The notes below the pieces were generated by a model. That model did not search any database and was not told the DNA's origin. It was given only the letters and a program-made list of their open reading frames with translations. The translations under genes and the position numbers were made by a program. Below are positions 31,528-40,512 of a stretch of DNA of 64,000 nucleotides, in pieces; positions within the stretch are counted from its first letter, which is position 1, and each line of letters opens with the position of its first letter. This stretch comes from DASUPK01 sp963763955. GTDB taxonomy: Bacteria > Actinomycetota > Thermoleophilia > Solirubrobacterales > 70-9. The stretch covers positions 62,001 through 126,000 of the forward strand of contig CAVXQP010000022.1 of the NCBI GenBank assembly GCA_963763955.1, read 5' to 3'.

Positions 31528-31607
31528 AAGAATCAGCAGAGGAGGTTGTCCACATATCCACGCCATCCACAACCCTTACTACTCCTAGGGAAACCCGAGA
31601 TCAGGCA
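31528..31607. other. Candidate oriC / DnaA-box cluster between dnaA and dnaN
   Basis: Only 80 bases separate dnaA and dnaN. Within them TTGTCCACA (31546-31554, a good actinobacterial DnaA box), TATCCACG (31555-31562) and CCATCCACA (31563-31571) follow each other directly in the same orientation. The surrounding sequence is AT-richer than average. This is the standard place of oriC in actinobacteria, but it is unusually short, so further boxes may lie elsewhere. Confidence 0.55.
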
Positions 31608-32711
31608 ATGAAGATCACCACCACAAGGCAATCGCTACTCGATGCGCTGCTCGTCGTCTCGCGGGCGGTCTCAGCCCGCGCCGCGCTCCAGGCGCTCTCG
31701 GGGATCTTGATCACCATCGACGGGGAGGCCCGGCTGCGGGCGACCGACATGGAACTGGGTCTCGAGGTCGGCCTCGAGGGAGAGATCGACGGCGGCGGCG
31801 CGATCGTGCTCCCGGGCCGGCTCCTCGTCGAGGTGGCGCGCTCGCTTCCCGACGGTGCCGTAACCCTCGGCCTCCGCGAGGCCGAGCGGGACATCGAGAT
31901 CAGCGCCGGCTCCTCGCGGTTTCACCTGCGCACCCTTTCCGCCGATGACTTCCCGCGATTTCCGGAGACCGAGGGCGACCCCGTGGAGCTGCCGGCCGCG
32001 CCGCTTCGCGACACGATCAACCGGGTGGCCCGCGCGGCCTCCCGGGACGAGGCCCGCCCGGTACTCACGGGGGTGCTCGTCACGGCCGAGGGCGACGAGA
32101 TGACGATGGTCGCGACGGACTCCTACCGCCTCGCCGTCAAGACCACGAGATTGGAGACTTCGGTCGCGGAGCGGCTCGAGGCCAATGTGCCGGCCAGGGC
32201 GCTGCGGGAGCTGGCCCGGTTGATCGAGGCCGGTGGGGAGGACTCCCTGAGTGTCTGGCTTACCCGCAACCAGGCGATCTTCCGGGTCGGCCAGATCTCG
32301 CTGAGCTCGAGGCTGATCGATGGTCAGTTCCCGAACCATTCTCAGCTGCTGCCGGAATCCTACGAGCACGAGGTGAAGCTGCCCCGCGCCGAGTTCCTGG
32401 AGGTCACCAGACGGGTTTCGCAGCTCGCCCAGCGGAACGCGGCGCTGCGGCTCTCGTTCTCGGATGGCGAGCTGGTGGTCTCCGCGGAGACCCCGGACCT
32501 GGGGGACGCTCGCGAGGCGCTCCCGGCGCCGTACTCGGGCGAGCTGCTCGAGATCGGTTTCAACCCGGAGTTCGTCCGGGACGGGCTGGAGAGCATCGAC
32601 TCCGACGAGGTCGTGCTCAAGCTGATCTCGCCGCTGCGCCCGGGACTGCTGGAACCGGCCGGTGACGATGACTTCAGCTACCTGGTGATGCCGATTCGCC
32701 TCAACGTCTAG
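31608..32711 (+). CDS. dnaN: DNA polymerase III sliding clamp (beta subunit)
   Basis: The 367-residue protein has the three-fold clamp repeat. Characteristic segments are LSGILITIDGEARLRATDMELGL in domain 1, DEARPVLTGVLVTAEGDEMTMVATDSYRLAVK in domain 2 and the C-terminal DDDFSYLVMPIRLNV, equal to the MPMRL ending of DnaN. It forms the ring that holds polymerase III on DNA. The ATG at 31608 is the first fitting start after the DnaA boxes. Confidence 0.96.
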   Translation: MKITTTRQSLLDALLVVSRAVSARAALQALSGILITIDGEARLRATDMELGLEVGLEGEIDGGGAIVLPGRLLVEVARSLPDGAVTLGLREAERDIEISAGSSRFHLRTLSADDFPRFPETEGDPVELPAAPLRDTINRVARAASRDEARPVLTGVLVTAEGDEMTMVATDSYRLAVKTTRLETSVAERLEANVPARALRELARLIEAGGEDSLSVWLTRNQAIFRVGQISLSSRLIDGQFPNHSQLLPESYEHEVKLPRAEFLEVTRRVSQLAQRNAALRLSFSDGELVVSAETPDLGDAREALPAPYSGELLEIGFNPEFVRDGLESIDSDEVVLKLISPLRPGLLEPAGDDDFSYLVMPIRLNV

Positions 32712-32719
32712 GGGCGTCC

Positions 32720-33808
32720 GTGGTCGTCGGCGCAGTCGAGTGCCGCGGGTTCCGGAACCTCGCCGCCGCGCGGACCCCGCTCGGGGCGGACGTCGTCGTG
32801 GTCCACGGCCCGAACGGAGCCGGCAAGACCAACCTCCTGGAGGCGGTCTACTTCGGCCTCACCGGCCGCTCCTTTCGCGCCGGCGACGACCGGGACCTGA
32901 TCCGCTATGGCGATCAGCGGGCTCGGGTGGAGCTCGAGCTCGAGGGGGGTGGAGAGCTGCTGGCCGCCCTCGACCGCTCCGGCGAGCGCAGGCACCTGCT
33001 CTCCGGCAGGGCCCTGTCCGGCGATCCCGGGGAGCGCCCTTTGGTGAACGTCTTCCACCCGGACCGGCTGGCGCTCGTCAAGGCTGCCCCTGCCCATCGT
33101 AGGGCCCATCTGGACCGTCTCTGCGGTGCGATCTGGCCCGCGCGTGCGGACCTGCGGCGGCGCTTCGGCCGCACCCTCGCGCAGCGCAACGCCCTGGTCG
33201 CCCGCGTCCGGGCCGGATCGGGGGGAGCCGAATCGCTGGCTTCCTGGGACGAGCGTCTGGCGGCGGAGGCGGAGCCGCTGATCGCCGCCCGCGCGGACGC
33301 GGTCGACACGCTCGCCGAGCCGTTCTCGGAGTTGGGTGTTCGTCTCGGCCTCGACGGGGCCGAGGTCTCCTATCGGCCACGGGCCGCGGGCAATGCAACC
33401 GAGCTCGCCACCGAGCTGGCGCGGCGCCGCGCGGAGGACCTGGGGCGCTCCTATACCTCCTACGGGCCACAGCTGGACGAGGTCGAGCTGCGTTTCGGGG
33501 GTCGGCAGCTACGGCGCTTCGCTTCCCAGGGCCAGCAACGGCTGGCGCTGCTCGCGCTGCTCTTCGCGGAGCGCGCGGCGTTGCTCGAGGCCGGGCGATC
33601 GGCGCCGCTGATGCTGCTCGACGACGTGATGAGTGAGCTCGACCCCGCCCACCGGGAGCTGCTGGTCTCGCTGCTCGAGCGCGGCGGAGCCGGCGGCCAG
33701 GCGCTGATCACGGCGACCGAGGCGGCGCAGGTGCCCTCGACGTCGGCGCTCAGGATCGAGGTCAGCGAGGGATCGCTGGCGAACGCGCCCGCCCTGAGGG
33801 CGGCGTGA
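32720..33808 (+). CDS. recF: DNA replication/repair protein RecF
   Basis: The 362-residue SMC-like ATPase has Walker A HGPNGAGKTNLLEAVYF at residues 29-45, NVFHPDRLALVKAAPAHRRAHLD, the ABC signature FASQGQQRLALLALLFAERAALLE, and Walker B LMLLDDVMSELDPAHRELL. RecF loads RecA at gapped DNA with RecO and RecR. It starts with GTG eight bases after the dnaN stop and overlaps the next gene by four bases. Confidence 0.95.
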   Translation: MVVGAVECRGFRNLAAARTPLGADVVVVHGPNGAGKTNLLEAVYFGLTGRSFRAGDDRDLIRYGDQRARVELELEGGGELLAALDRSGERRHLLSGRALSGDPGERPLVNVFHPDRLALVKAAPAHRRAHLDRLCGAIWPARADLRRRFGRTLAQRNALVARVRAGSGGAESLASWDERLAAEAEPLIAARADAVDTLAEPFSELGVRLGLDGAEVSYRPRAAGNATELATELARRRAEDLGRSYTSYGPQLDEVELRFGGRQLRRFASQGQQRLALLALLFAERAALLEAGRSAPLMLLDDVMSELDPAHRELLVSLLERGGAGGQALITATEAAQVPSTSALRIEVSEGSLANAPALRAA

Positions 33809-34113
33809 GCCGCCGCCGGGCACCCCGTCCGATCGCAGCCGCGCTCGGCGGGCTCCTCACCGGAGCGGAGCCCGCCACCCTGCTGGCAGCGGTGCAGAGC
33901 GCTTGGCCCGGGGCGGTGGGGGAAGCGATCGCCCGCGAGGCGTCGCCCGTCTCCGAGCGGGATGGAGTCGTGACGGTGGCCTGCCGCTCCTCCACCTGGG
34001 CCCAGGAGCTCGACTTGCTGAGCGGGCAGATCACCTCCCAGATCAGGGAAAATCTGTCCGACGGAGGCGCTTTGCAGGGCCTTCGCTTCAGCGCCTCGGG
34101 GGATCTCGGTTAG
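33805..34113 (+). CDS. DUF721 (DciA-like) protein
   Basis: The 102-residue protein has the DUF721 pattern: AALGGLLTGAEPATLLAAVQSAWPGAVGEAIAREASPVSERDGVVTVACRSSTWAQELDLLSGQITSQI. DciA, the best-known relative, helps load the replicative helicase in bacteria that lack DnaC. Its place between recF and gyrB is typical for actinobacteria. The GTG start overlaps the recF stop. Confidence 0.88.
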   Translation: MSRRRAPRPIAAALGGLLTGAEPATLLAAVQSAWPGAVGEAIAREASPVSERDGVVTVACRSSTWAQELDLLSGQITSQIRENLSDGGALQGLRFSASGDLG

Positions 34114-34291
34114 CCCCTCATTTCGTAGGTCATTTGCAGGGCTTTTGTGACGCTCCCGCGCAATTTCCGCTGCTTTCGACTGGTAAACTTATAGGTACTT
34201 GTGTGAGGCCCCGATCCCCGTGTCCGCAAGGACTTTCCAAGCCGGGTCACGAAGGTCGAGGCGTCCCCTGATTGGACTGAAAGGAAGCTGA
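34114..34291 (+). promoter_or_regulatory. Promoter region of gyrB-gyrA
   Basis: This 178-base gap contains TAAACT (34184-34189) and TATAGGT (34190-34196), the most AT-rich point between recF and gyrB and the likely -10 region. A clear -35 is not seen. Confidence 0.4.
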
Positions 34292-36814
34292 GTGGCGAAG
34301 ACCTCCCAGCGCGGAGGAGCGAGCAAGAAGAGCTCCTCCCGCACGAATGGCGCTGCCAAGCGCAATGCAACCAAGACGACGAGCGCTTCGAAGGGCGCCG
34401 GATCCTCGGGCTCCAGGAGCTCCTCCTATGGCGCCAAGGACATCACCGTCCTCGAGGGCCTCGAGGCCGTTCGCAAGCGCCCGGGCATGTACATCGGCTC
34501 GACCGGCCCACGCGGGCTGCATCACCTCGTCTACGAGGTGGTGGACAACTCCGTGGACGAAGCGATCGCCGGCCACGCCAAGCGCGTCACCGTGACGCTG
34601 CATCCCGACAACAGCTGCACCGTGGTCGATGACGGTCGCGGTATCCCGGTCGAGAAGATGAAGAAGGCCAAGAACCGGCCCGCCGCGGAGGTGGTGCTGA
34701 CGACGCTGCACGCAGGCGGCAAGTTCGGCGACGGTGGCGGATACAAGGTCTCGGGCGGCCTGCACGGCGTTGGAGTCTCGGTCGTGAACGCCCTCTCGGA
34801 GCGACTCGACCTCGAGATCTGGCGCGAGGGCGCGGTCTGGACGCAGAGCTATGAGCGCGGCAGGCCCCTCTCCAAGTTGAGGAAGGGCCGTCCCGTGAAG
34901 AGCACCGGTACGACGATCACCTTCGTCCCCGACACCGAGATCTTCGAGGACATCGAATTCGACTTCGACACGCTCGCCGAGCGGCTCCGCGAGACGGCCT
35001 TCCTGACCCGCGGCCTGCGGGTCGAGCTGATCGACGAGCGCGGTGCCGGCCGCAGGGTCGAGTTCCTCTACAAGGGCGGCATCGCGGACTTCGTCAAGCA
35101 CCTGAACGAGTCGAAGGACGCGCTGCACCGCAAGATCATCTACTTCGAGGGCGAGAACAAGGACGGCCAGGTCGAGGTCGCGTTGCAGTGGAACTCCTCC
35201 TACCAGGAGTCCATCTTCAGCTTCGCCAACAACATCAACACCCACGAGGGTGGTACGCACCTGTCCGGATTCCGGTCGGCCCTGACGCGGACGCTCAACG
35301 CGATCGCCCGCAATCGCAACCTGCTCAAGGAGAAGGACGAGAACCTCTCCGGCGAGGACGTGCGCGAAGGACTGACGGCCGTCGTCTCGGTGAAGCTCGC
35401 CGACCCCCAGTTCGAGGGTCAGACGAAGGGCAAGCTGGGCAATCCGCCCATCGAGGGCCTGGTCAAGGAGGTGGTGAACCGGCGGTTGGGCGATTTCCTC
35501 GAGGAGCACCCGGCAGATGCGCGCCGGATCCTGGTCAAGGCGGTGGACGCGGCCCGGGCTCGGGACGCCGCGCGCAAGGCGCGCGATCTCACACGGCGGA
35601 AGTCCGCCCTGGAGAACTCGACGCTGCCGGGCAAGCTCGCCGACTGCTCGGTGAAGGACCCCGCGCTGGCGGAGCTGTTCATCGTCGAGGGCGACTCGGC
35701 GGGCGGCTCGGCGAAGCAGGGGCGCGACCGGAACACCCAGGCGGTGCTGCCGCTGCGCGGCAAGATCATCAACGTCGAGAAGAGCCGGATCGACAAGGTC
35801 CTCTCCAACAACGAGATCCAGGCGCTGATCACGGCGATCGGCACAGGGGTCTCGGACGAATTCAAGGTCGACGACCTCCGCTACCACAAGATCGTGCTGA
35901 TGACCGACGCCGACGTCGATGGCGCCCACATCCGCACACTCGTGCTCACCTTCCTCTACCGGCAGATGAAGGAGCTGATCGACGGGGGCTTCGTCTACAT
36001 CGCGAAGCCGCCTCTCTACAAGGTGAAGAACGGCTCGAGCGAGATCTACGTCGAGCGCGAGGGCGAGCTCGAGGAGCTCCTGCTCGCCGACAAGCTCGAG
36101 GAGTTCAAGGTGATGGATTCTGCGGGCAAGGAGAAGAAGCTCTCCGAGCGGCGCTGGCTCGACTTCAAGCGTCACTTCAAGGCGGTGGAGGGCTGGTCCT
36201 CGACCCTGCGCGCGGAGTTCGGCCATGAGACCATCGACTTCATCTCGGACGCGCAGCTGCTCCAGTCCGGCGTCAAGACGCTGGCGGCGGCGGCGAAGCT
36301 CTTCAAGGCGAGGGATCCCAAGGATCGTCCCTACGAGACGAAGCTGCTCGACCAGAAGACCACGGGTTTGGTCGTCAAGGGCATTCATCGCCGCAGCGGC
36401 CTGGCGCAGGACCACAACCTTCCCAAGGCCCTGTTCGACTCACAGCCCTACAAGGAGCTCGTCGACGCCTACGCCAAGGTCGTCACGGTCATGGGCAAGC
36501 CCCCGTTCGTGATCAGCCTCGGCGAGCGCGAGGCGGAGGCCGAGAGCTTCTCCGAGCTGCGCCGCGAGATCCTCGAGCTGGCCCGGCACGGAGTCACCCT
36601 GTCGCGCTTCAAGGGACTCGGTGAGATGAACGCCGAACAGCTCCGCGAGACGACCATGGACCCGGAGACCCGCACCCTCCAGCAGGTCAGCATCGACGAG
36701 GCCGCCGCCAGCGGCCTGGAGCAGACCTTCTCCGATCTGATGGGGGACAAGGTCGAGCCCCGCAAGGAGTTCATCGAGCGCCATGCCCGCGACGTCCGCT
36801 TCCTGGACGTCTGA
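34292..36814 (+). CDS. gyrB: DNA gyrase subunit B with extended basic N-terminal tail
   Basis: The 840-residue type IIA topoisomerase subunit begins with about 47 residues rich in Ser, Lys, Thr and Gly before the usual start DITVLEGLEAVRKRPGMYIGS. GHKL ATPase motifs are VDNSVDEA, VDDGRGIPV and HGVGVSVVNALS. The TOPRIM domain shows FIVEGDSAGGSAKQGRDRNTQAVLPLRGKIINVEK and LMTDADVDGAHI. The C-terminal tail domain ends EFIERHARDVRFLDV. The GTG at 34292 is the first possible start, but an internal start after the tail would give the normal length, so the tail is likely but unproven. gyrA follows 14 bases later. Confidence 0.96.
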   Translation: MAKTSQRGGASKKSSSRTNGAAKRNATKTTSASKGAGSSGSRSSSYGAKDITVLEGLEAVRKRPGMYIGSTGPRGLHHLVYEVVDNSVDEAIAGHAKRVTVTLHPDNSCTVVDDGRGIPVEKMKKAKNRPAAEVVLTTLHAGGKFGDGGGYKVSGGLHGVGVSVVNALSERLDLEIWREGAVWTQSYERGRPLSKLRKGRPVKSTGTTITFVPDTEIFEDIEFDFDTLAERLRETAFLTRGLRVELIDERGAGRRVEFLYKGGIADFVKHLNESKDALHRKIIYFEGENKDGQVEVALQWNSSYQESIFSFANNINTHEGGTHLSGFRSALTRTLNAIARNRNLLKEKDENLSGEDVREGLTAVVSVKLADPQFEGQTKGKLGNPPIEGLVKEVVNRRLGDFLEEHPADARRILVKAVDAARARDAARKARDLTRRKSALENSTLPGKLADCSVKDPALAELFIVEGDSAGGSAKQGRDRNTQAVLPLRGKIINVEKSRIDKVLSNNEIQALITAIGTGVSDEFKVDDLRYHKIVLMTDADVDGAHIRTLVLTFLYRQMKELIDGGFVYIAKPPLYKVKNGSSEIYVEREGELEELLLADKLEEFKVMDSAGKEKKLSERRWLDFKRHFKAVEGWSSTLRAEFGHETIDFISDAQLLQSGVKTLAAAAKLFKARDPKDRPYETKLLDQKTTGLVVKGIHRRSGLAQDHNLPKALFDSQPYKELVDAYAKVVTVMGKPPFVISLGEREAEAESFSELRREILELARHGVTLSRFKGLGEMNAEQLRETTMDPETRTLQQVSIDEAAASGLEQTFSDLMGDKVEPRKEFIERHARDVRFLDV

Positions 36815-36828
36815 GGAGGTGATGACTG

Positions 36829-39627
36829 ATGGCTGACGGCGAGAAGGCTTTGGACGAAGTGCTGCACGGCAAGATCGAGGAGCGCGAGCTCGAGAACGAG
36901 ATGCGCTCTTCCTATCTCGACTACGCGATGAGCGTGATCGTCGGGCGTGCGCTGCCCGACGTCCGTGACGGGCTCAAGCCGGTCCACCGGCGCGTTCTCT
37001 ACGCGATGCACGACCTCGGGCTGCAGCCCAATAGGGCGTACCGGAAGTGCGCCTTCATCGTCGGCGAGGTGATGGGTAAGTACCACCCGCACGGCGACTC
37101 GGCGATCTACGAGACGCTGGTCCGGATGGCGCAGGACTTCGCCCTGCGCTACCCACTCGTGGACGGCCAGGGCAACTTCGGCTCGATCGACGACGACCCG
37201 GCCGCGGCGATGCGGTACACGGAGGCTCGACTCGACTCCCTGGCCACCGAGATGCTCCGCGACATCGATGCGGACACCGTCGACTTCGGCCCGAACTACG
37301 ACGAGTCGACGCGGGAGCCGGTGCTGCTGCCGGCTCGCTTCCCGAACCTGCTGGTCAACGGAGCCACCGGGATCGCCGTCGGGATGGCGACCAACATCCC
37401 GCCGCACAACCTGCGCGAGGTGATCGGCGCGGTCAACGCCTACATCGACGATCCCGAGATCGACATGAAGGGCCTGATGAAGTACGTCAAGGGCCCGGAC
37501 TTCCCCGGCGGCGGCACGATCATGGGGACGCAGGGCATCCGCGACGCCTATCGGTCGGGTCGTGGCTCGGTTCGCGTTCGCGCCAAGGCTCACGTCGAGC
37601 CGATGAAGGGCGGCAGGGAGGCGATCGTCGTCACCGAGCTGCCCTTCATGGTCAAGAAGGGAGGGGAGGGCGGCCTGATCACCAAGATCGCCGACCTCGT
37701 CCGCGACAAGAAGATCACCGGGATCTCCGACCTCCGGGACGAGTCGGACCGCAACGGGATGCGCCTCGTGATCGAGCTGAAGCGCGGCGGCGACCCGGCT
37801 CAGGTGGTCCTCAACCAGCTCTACAAGCGGACCGGCTTGCAGCAGGCCTTCGGCATCAACATGGTGGCGCTGGTCGACGGAGTGCCCAAGACCCTCAGCC
37901 TGCGCGAGCTGGTCGAGCAGTACGTCGGCCACCAGAAGGAGGTCATCACCAGGCGGACCCAGCACCAGCTGGCTCGCGCCGAGGCCCGGGCCCACATCCT
38001 CGAGGGGCTGCTCGTGGCGCTCGACAACCTCGACGCCGTGATCCGGCTGATCCGCCGCTCGAAGGACCCGGACACCGCGCGCGACGGCCTGATCGAGCGG
38101 TTCAGCCTCACCCGCGCGCAGGCCCAGGCGATCCTGGACATGCGCCTGCAGCGCCTCACCGCGCTCGAGGCCGGCAAGATCAAGCAGGAGCACAAGGAGC
38201 TCACCAAGCTGATCAAGGAGCTCCGCGCGATTCTCGCCGACGAGAAGAAGGTGCTCGGCCTGGTCAAGTCCGAGCTCTCGGAGGTCGGCGACCGCTACGG
38301 CGACGAGCGCCGCACCGAGATCACAGCCGCCGAGGGCGACCTCGACATCGAGGACGTGATCGCCGACGAGCAGATGGTCGTCTCGATCACTGCTTCGGGC
38401 TATGCCAAGCGGACCCCGCTAACCACGTACCGCCAGCAGCGGCGCGGAGGCCGCGGGGTGATGGGCATGAACATGAAGGAGGGCGACTACATCGAGCACC
38501 TGCACGTCTGCTCGACGCACGACTACCTCCTCTTCTTCACGAACCAGGGGAAGGTCTACCGGCTCAAGGTCTACGAGCTGCCCGAGGGCACTCGGGCCTC
38601 CCGCGGCCGCGCCCTGGTGAACGTCCTGCCGCTCAAGGACAAGGAGCGGGTCATGACCGTCATCCCGACGCGCGACTTCTCCGAGGGCAAGTACCTCGTC
38701 TTCGGGACCAAGCAGGGGATGGTCAAGAAGACCCCCTTCAAGGACTACGACACGCCGATCCGAGCCGACGGGATCATCGCGATCAACGTCCGCAAGGGCG
38801 ACGAGCTCGTCCGCGTCCGGATGACCTCGGGCAAGGACGACATCATCATGGTCTCGAAGTCGGGCCACGCCATCCGCTTCAACGAGAAGCTTGCGAGGCC
38901 GATGGGGCGCGGCACGGCGGGGGTAAAGGGAATGAACGTCTCCGACAAGGGAAACGAGGTCCTCTCCCTCGACGTGGTCGGCAGCAAGGACTCGAAGGGG
39001 GAGCTGCTGGTGGTCACCGAGAACGGCTACGGCAAGCGGACGTCTCTGACCGAGTACCCGGTCAAGGGCCGCGGCGGGAAGGGCGTGCTGACCGCGAAGC
39101 TGACCGCGAAGAAGGGCGGCCTCGCCGGCGCCCGTGTCGTCCGCGAGGGCCAGGAGCTGATCTTCATCTCCCAGACCGGCATGGTGCAGCGCAACGCTGT
39201 CGGCGGCATCTCGCGGATGGGCCGTCCGACCCAGGGCGTCCGTCTCATGAACCTGAAGAAGGGCGACCTGGTCAGTGCCGTCGCGCTGGTGGTCGAGTCG
39301 ACCGACCAGAACGGCAACGGGGCGTCGGCGTCCGGGACCACTGTCGAGGGGGAGGCGCCGACGGAGGCCACCCTCGCTGACGAGGCCGCGGCCGCGGAGG
39401 CCGCCGGCAACGGCGAGGCGAAGGTGATCAAGGCGAAGCCGAGTCGCCCGTCGGGCTCGGCCAAGACGCCGGTCTCCAAGCCGAAGGCAAAGCCGGCGCC
39501 CAAGAAACGGAGCTCGTCAGGTGGCGCTTCCGCGGCGAAGCCAAAGCCGGCGACGCCCAAGGTGAAGCCGAAGCACACGGCCACCGCGAAGCAGCGCGCC
39601 GAGGCCGACAAGAAGCGCAAGCGCTAG
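36829..39627 (+). CDS. gyrA: DNA gyrase subunit A with long Lys/Ala/Pro C-terminal tail
   Basis: The 932-residue protein has the catalytic Tyr at about residue 130 in AAMRYTEARLDSLATEML and the quinolone-region sequence YHPHGDSAIYETLVRMAQ, with Ser at the usual 83-equivalent. The GyrA box reads QRRGGRGV. Six beta-propeller blades follow (residues about 500-810). The last 115 residues are low-complexity, Lys/Ala/Pro/Ser-rich and basic (KPSRPSGSAKTPVSKPKAK, ending EADKKRKR), unlike the short tails of E. coli. GAGGAGG precedes the start. With gyrB it introduces negative supercoils. Confidence 0.96.
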   Translation: MADGEKALDEVLHGKIEERELENEMRSSYLDYAMSVIVGRALPDVRDGLKPVHRRVLYAMHDLGLQPNRAYRKCAFIVGEVMGKYHPHGDSAIYETLVRMAQDFALRYPLVDGQGNFGSIDDDPAAAMRYTEARLDSLATEMLRDIDADTVDFGPNYDESTREPVLLPARFPNLLVNGATGIAVGMATNIPPHNLREVIGAVNAYIDDPEIDMKGLMKYVKGPDFPGGGTIMGTQGIRDAYRSGRGSVRVRAKAHVEPMKGGREAIVVTELPFMVKKGGEGGLITKIADLVRDKKITGISDLRDESDRNGMRLVIELKRGGDPAQVVLNQLYKRTGLQQAFGINMVALVDGVPKTLSLRELVEQYVGHQKEVITRRTQHQLARAEARAHILEGLLVALDNLDAVIRLIRRSKDPDTARDGLIERFSLTRAQAQAILDMRLQRLTALEAGKIKQEHKELTKLIKELRAILADEKKVLGLVKSELSEVGDRYGDERRTEITAAEGDLDIEDVIADEQMVVSITASGYAKRTPLTTYRQQRRGGRGVMGMNMKEGDYIEHLHVCSTHDYLLFFTNQGKVYRLKVYELPEGTRASRGRALVNVLPLKDKERVMTVIPTRDFSEGKYLVFGTKQGMVKKTPFKDYDTPIRADGIIAINVRKGDELVRVRMTSGKDDIIMVSKSGHAIRFNEKLARPMGRGTAGVKGMNVSDKGNEVLSLDVVGSKDSKGELLVVTENGYGKRTSLTEYPVKGRGGKGVLTAKLTAKKGGLAGARVVREGQELIFISQTGMVQRNAVGGISRMGRPTQGVRLMNLKKGDLVSAVALVVESTDQNGNGASASGTTVEGEAPTEATLADEAAAAEAAGNGEAKVIKAKPSRPSGSAKTPVSKPKAKPAPKKRSSSGGASAAKPKPATPKVKPKHTATAKQRAEADKKRKR

Positions 39628-39703
39628 GCGGCTTCGCCAGCTAAGCGTTAGACGGCTTCGCCATCAGACCGCGGCGACGAGCAGCCGCCCCACGCTTCAC
39701 TAA

Positions 39704-39781
39704 ACGGGTCGCGCTTGCGCGCGCCCTCACACTAAGGGCTTCGCCCTCCGCTCCGAAGTGGAGCGGCCTGGTCGCCGCTAG
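39704..39781. repeat. 78-bp hairpin repeat, copy 1
   Basis: ACGGGTCGCGC, a GC-rich palindrome, CCCTC, then GGGCTTCGCCC and CCGCTCCGAAGTGGAGCGG (perfect 7-bp stem), ending GCCGCTAG. It matches 44278-44355 over its full length, with about a dozen differences. It lies between the converging gyrA and HNH genes and contains the stop codon of the HNH gene. It could also act as a bidirectional terminator. Confidence 0.8.
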
Positions 39782-40413
39782 GCCGCTAGCAGGTACGGCT
39801 CCCAGGCCTGCGGTGTCCGAGGCGCTGCGATCCTGATGAAGACCGTGGGACCGGGCGGGCGCGGGTTGCGCTTGGGGTGCATCCGGATCTCGTGCGGGAG
39901 GCGGTTGCCCTTCCTGCGATTGCAGGGGGCGCAGGAGGCGACGATGTTCTCCCAGACGGACTCCCCGCCTCGGCTCCGCGGGATGACGTGGTCCACGGTG
40001 AGACTGGGCTTGCTGGAGCCGCAGTACTGACAGGTCCAGCCGTCGCGGGCCAGTACGGCCTTGCGGGTGATGCGGCGCCGGTGGATGTCGCGAGGGACCC
40101 GGACGAAGCTGATCAGCCGGATCACCTCGGGCCGGTCGAGGCGCATCGTCTCCGAACGAAGCACCCCGTCCCCGTGCTCGAGCACCTCTGCCTTCTCCTT
40201 CAGGAGGAGAACCAGCGCACGGCGAACGGTGCAGACGTTGAGGGGCTCGTAGCTCGCGTTGAGGACCAGCACCCGTCCGCGGGTCAGGCGGCGGGCGGCG
40301 GCTACCGCTACCTCGCCGTCGACGTCTCCGTCCACAGGCGGCTCGTGGCCGTTCTGATGGGCGGCCACATGGCCGTTGACCGCAACCTGCTCTGCGGTGG
40401 CCCCGTTGCCCAT
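39778..40413 (-). CDS. HNH endonuclease family protein
   Basis: The 211-residue protein carries two zinc-binding CxxC pairs around an HNH core: CQYCGSSKPSLTVDHVIPRSRGGESVWENIVASCAPCNRRKGNRLP. Before it, an N-terminal region (RGRVLVLNASYEPLNVCTVRRALVLLLKEKAEVLE) is typical of a widespread, stand-alone HNH family that is not part of a restriction system. The ATG at 40413 is favoured over one at 40491 because TACAAT (40429-40424) lies ten bases upstream, a leaderless promoter. Function in the cell unknown; DNA repair has been suggested for the class. Confidence 0.88.
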   Translation of the reverse strand: MGNGATAEQVAVNGHVAAHQNGHEPPVDGDVDGEVAVAAARRLTRGRVLVLNASYEPLNVCTVRRALVLLLKEKAEVLEHGDGVLRSETMRLDRPEVIRLISFVRVPRDIHRRRITRKAVLARDGWTCQYCGSSKPSLTVDHVIPRSRGGESVWENIVASCAPCNRRKGNRLPHEIRMHPKRNPRPPGPTVFIRIAAPRTPQAWEPYLLAA

Positions 40414-40423
40414 ATCCCGCGCG

Positions 40424-40429
40424 ATTGTA
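40424..40429 (-). promoter_or_regulatory. -10 box before leaderless HNH gene
   Basis: The minus strand shows TACAAT ten bases before the ATG at 40413. No room remains for a ribosome-binding site, so the message is probably leaderless. Confidence 0.5.
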
Positions 40430-40512
40430 ATGGAGCGTCCCCATGACCCCGGCTGCTCCAGCCCCTCACGGGTTCCGCTGACGCGCGCCATCGCATCTTC
40501 GCGGCCCTCGGC

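Noticed and set aside
34247..36415. 722-codon open frame opposite gyrB
   Set aside because: It is the antisense shadow of a strongly biased GC-rich gene; composition is Asp/Arg/Leu/Val-rich without domain features. The same holds for long antisense frames at 4801-6543, 26235-27440, 36469-38193, 46647-47846, 48086-49648 and 59912-61600.
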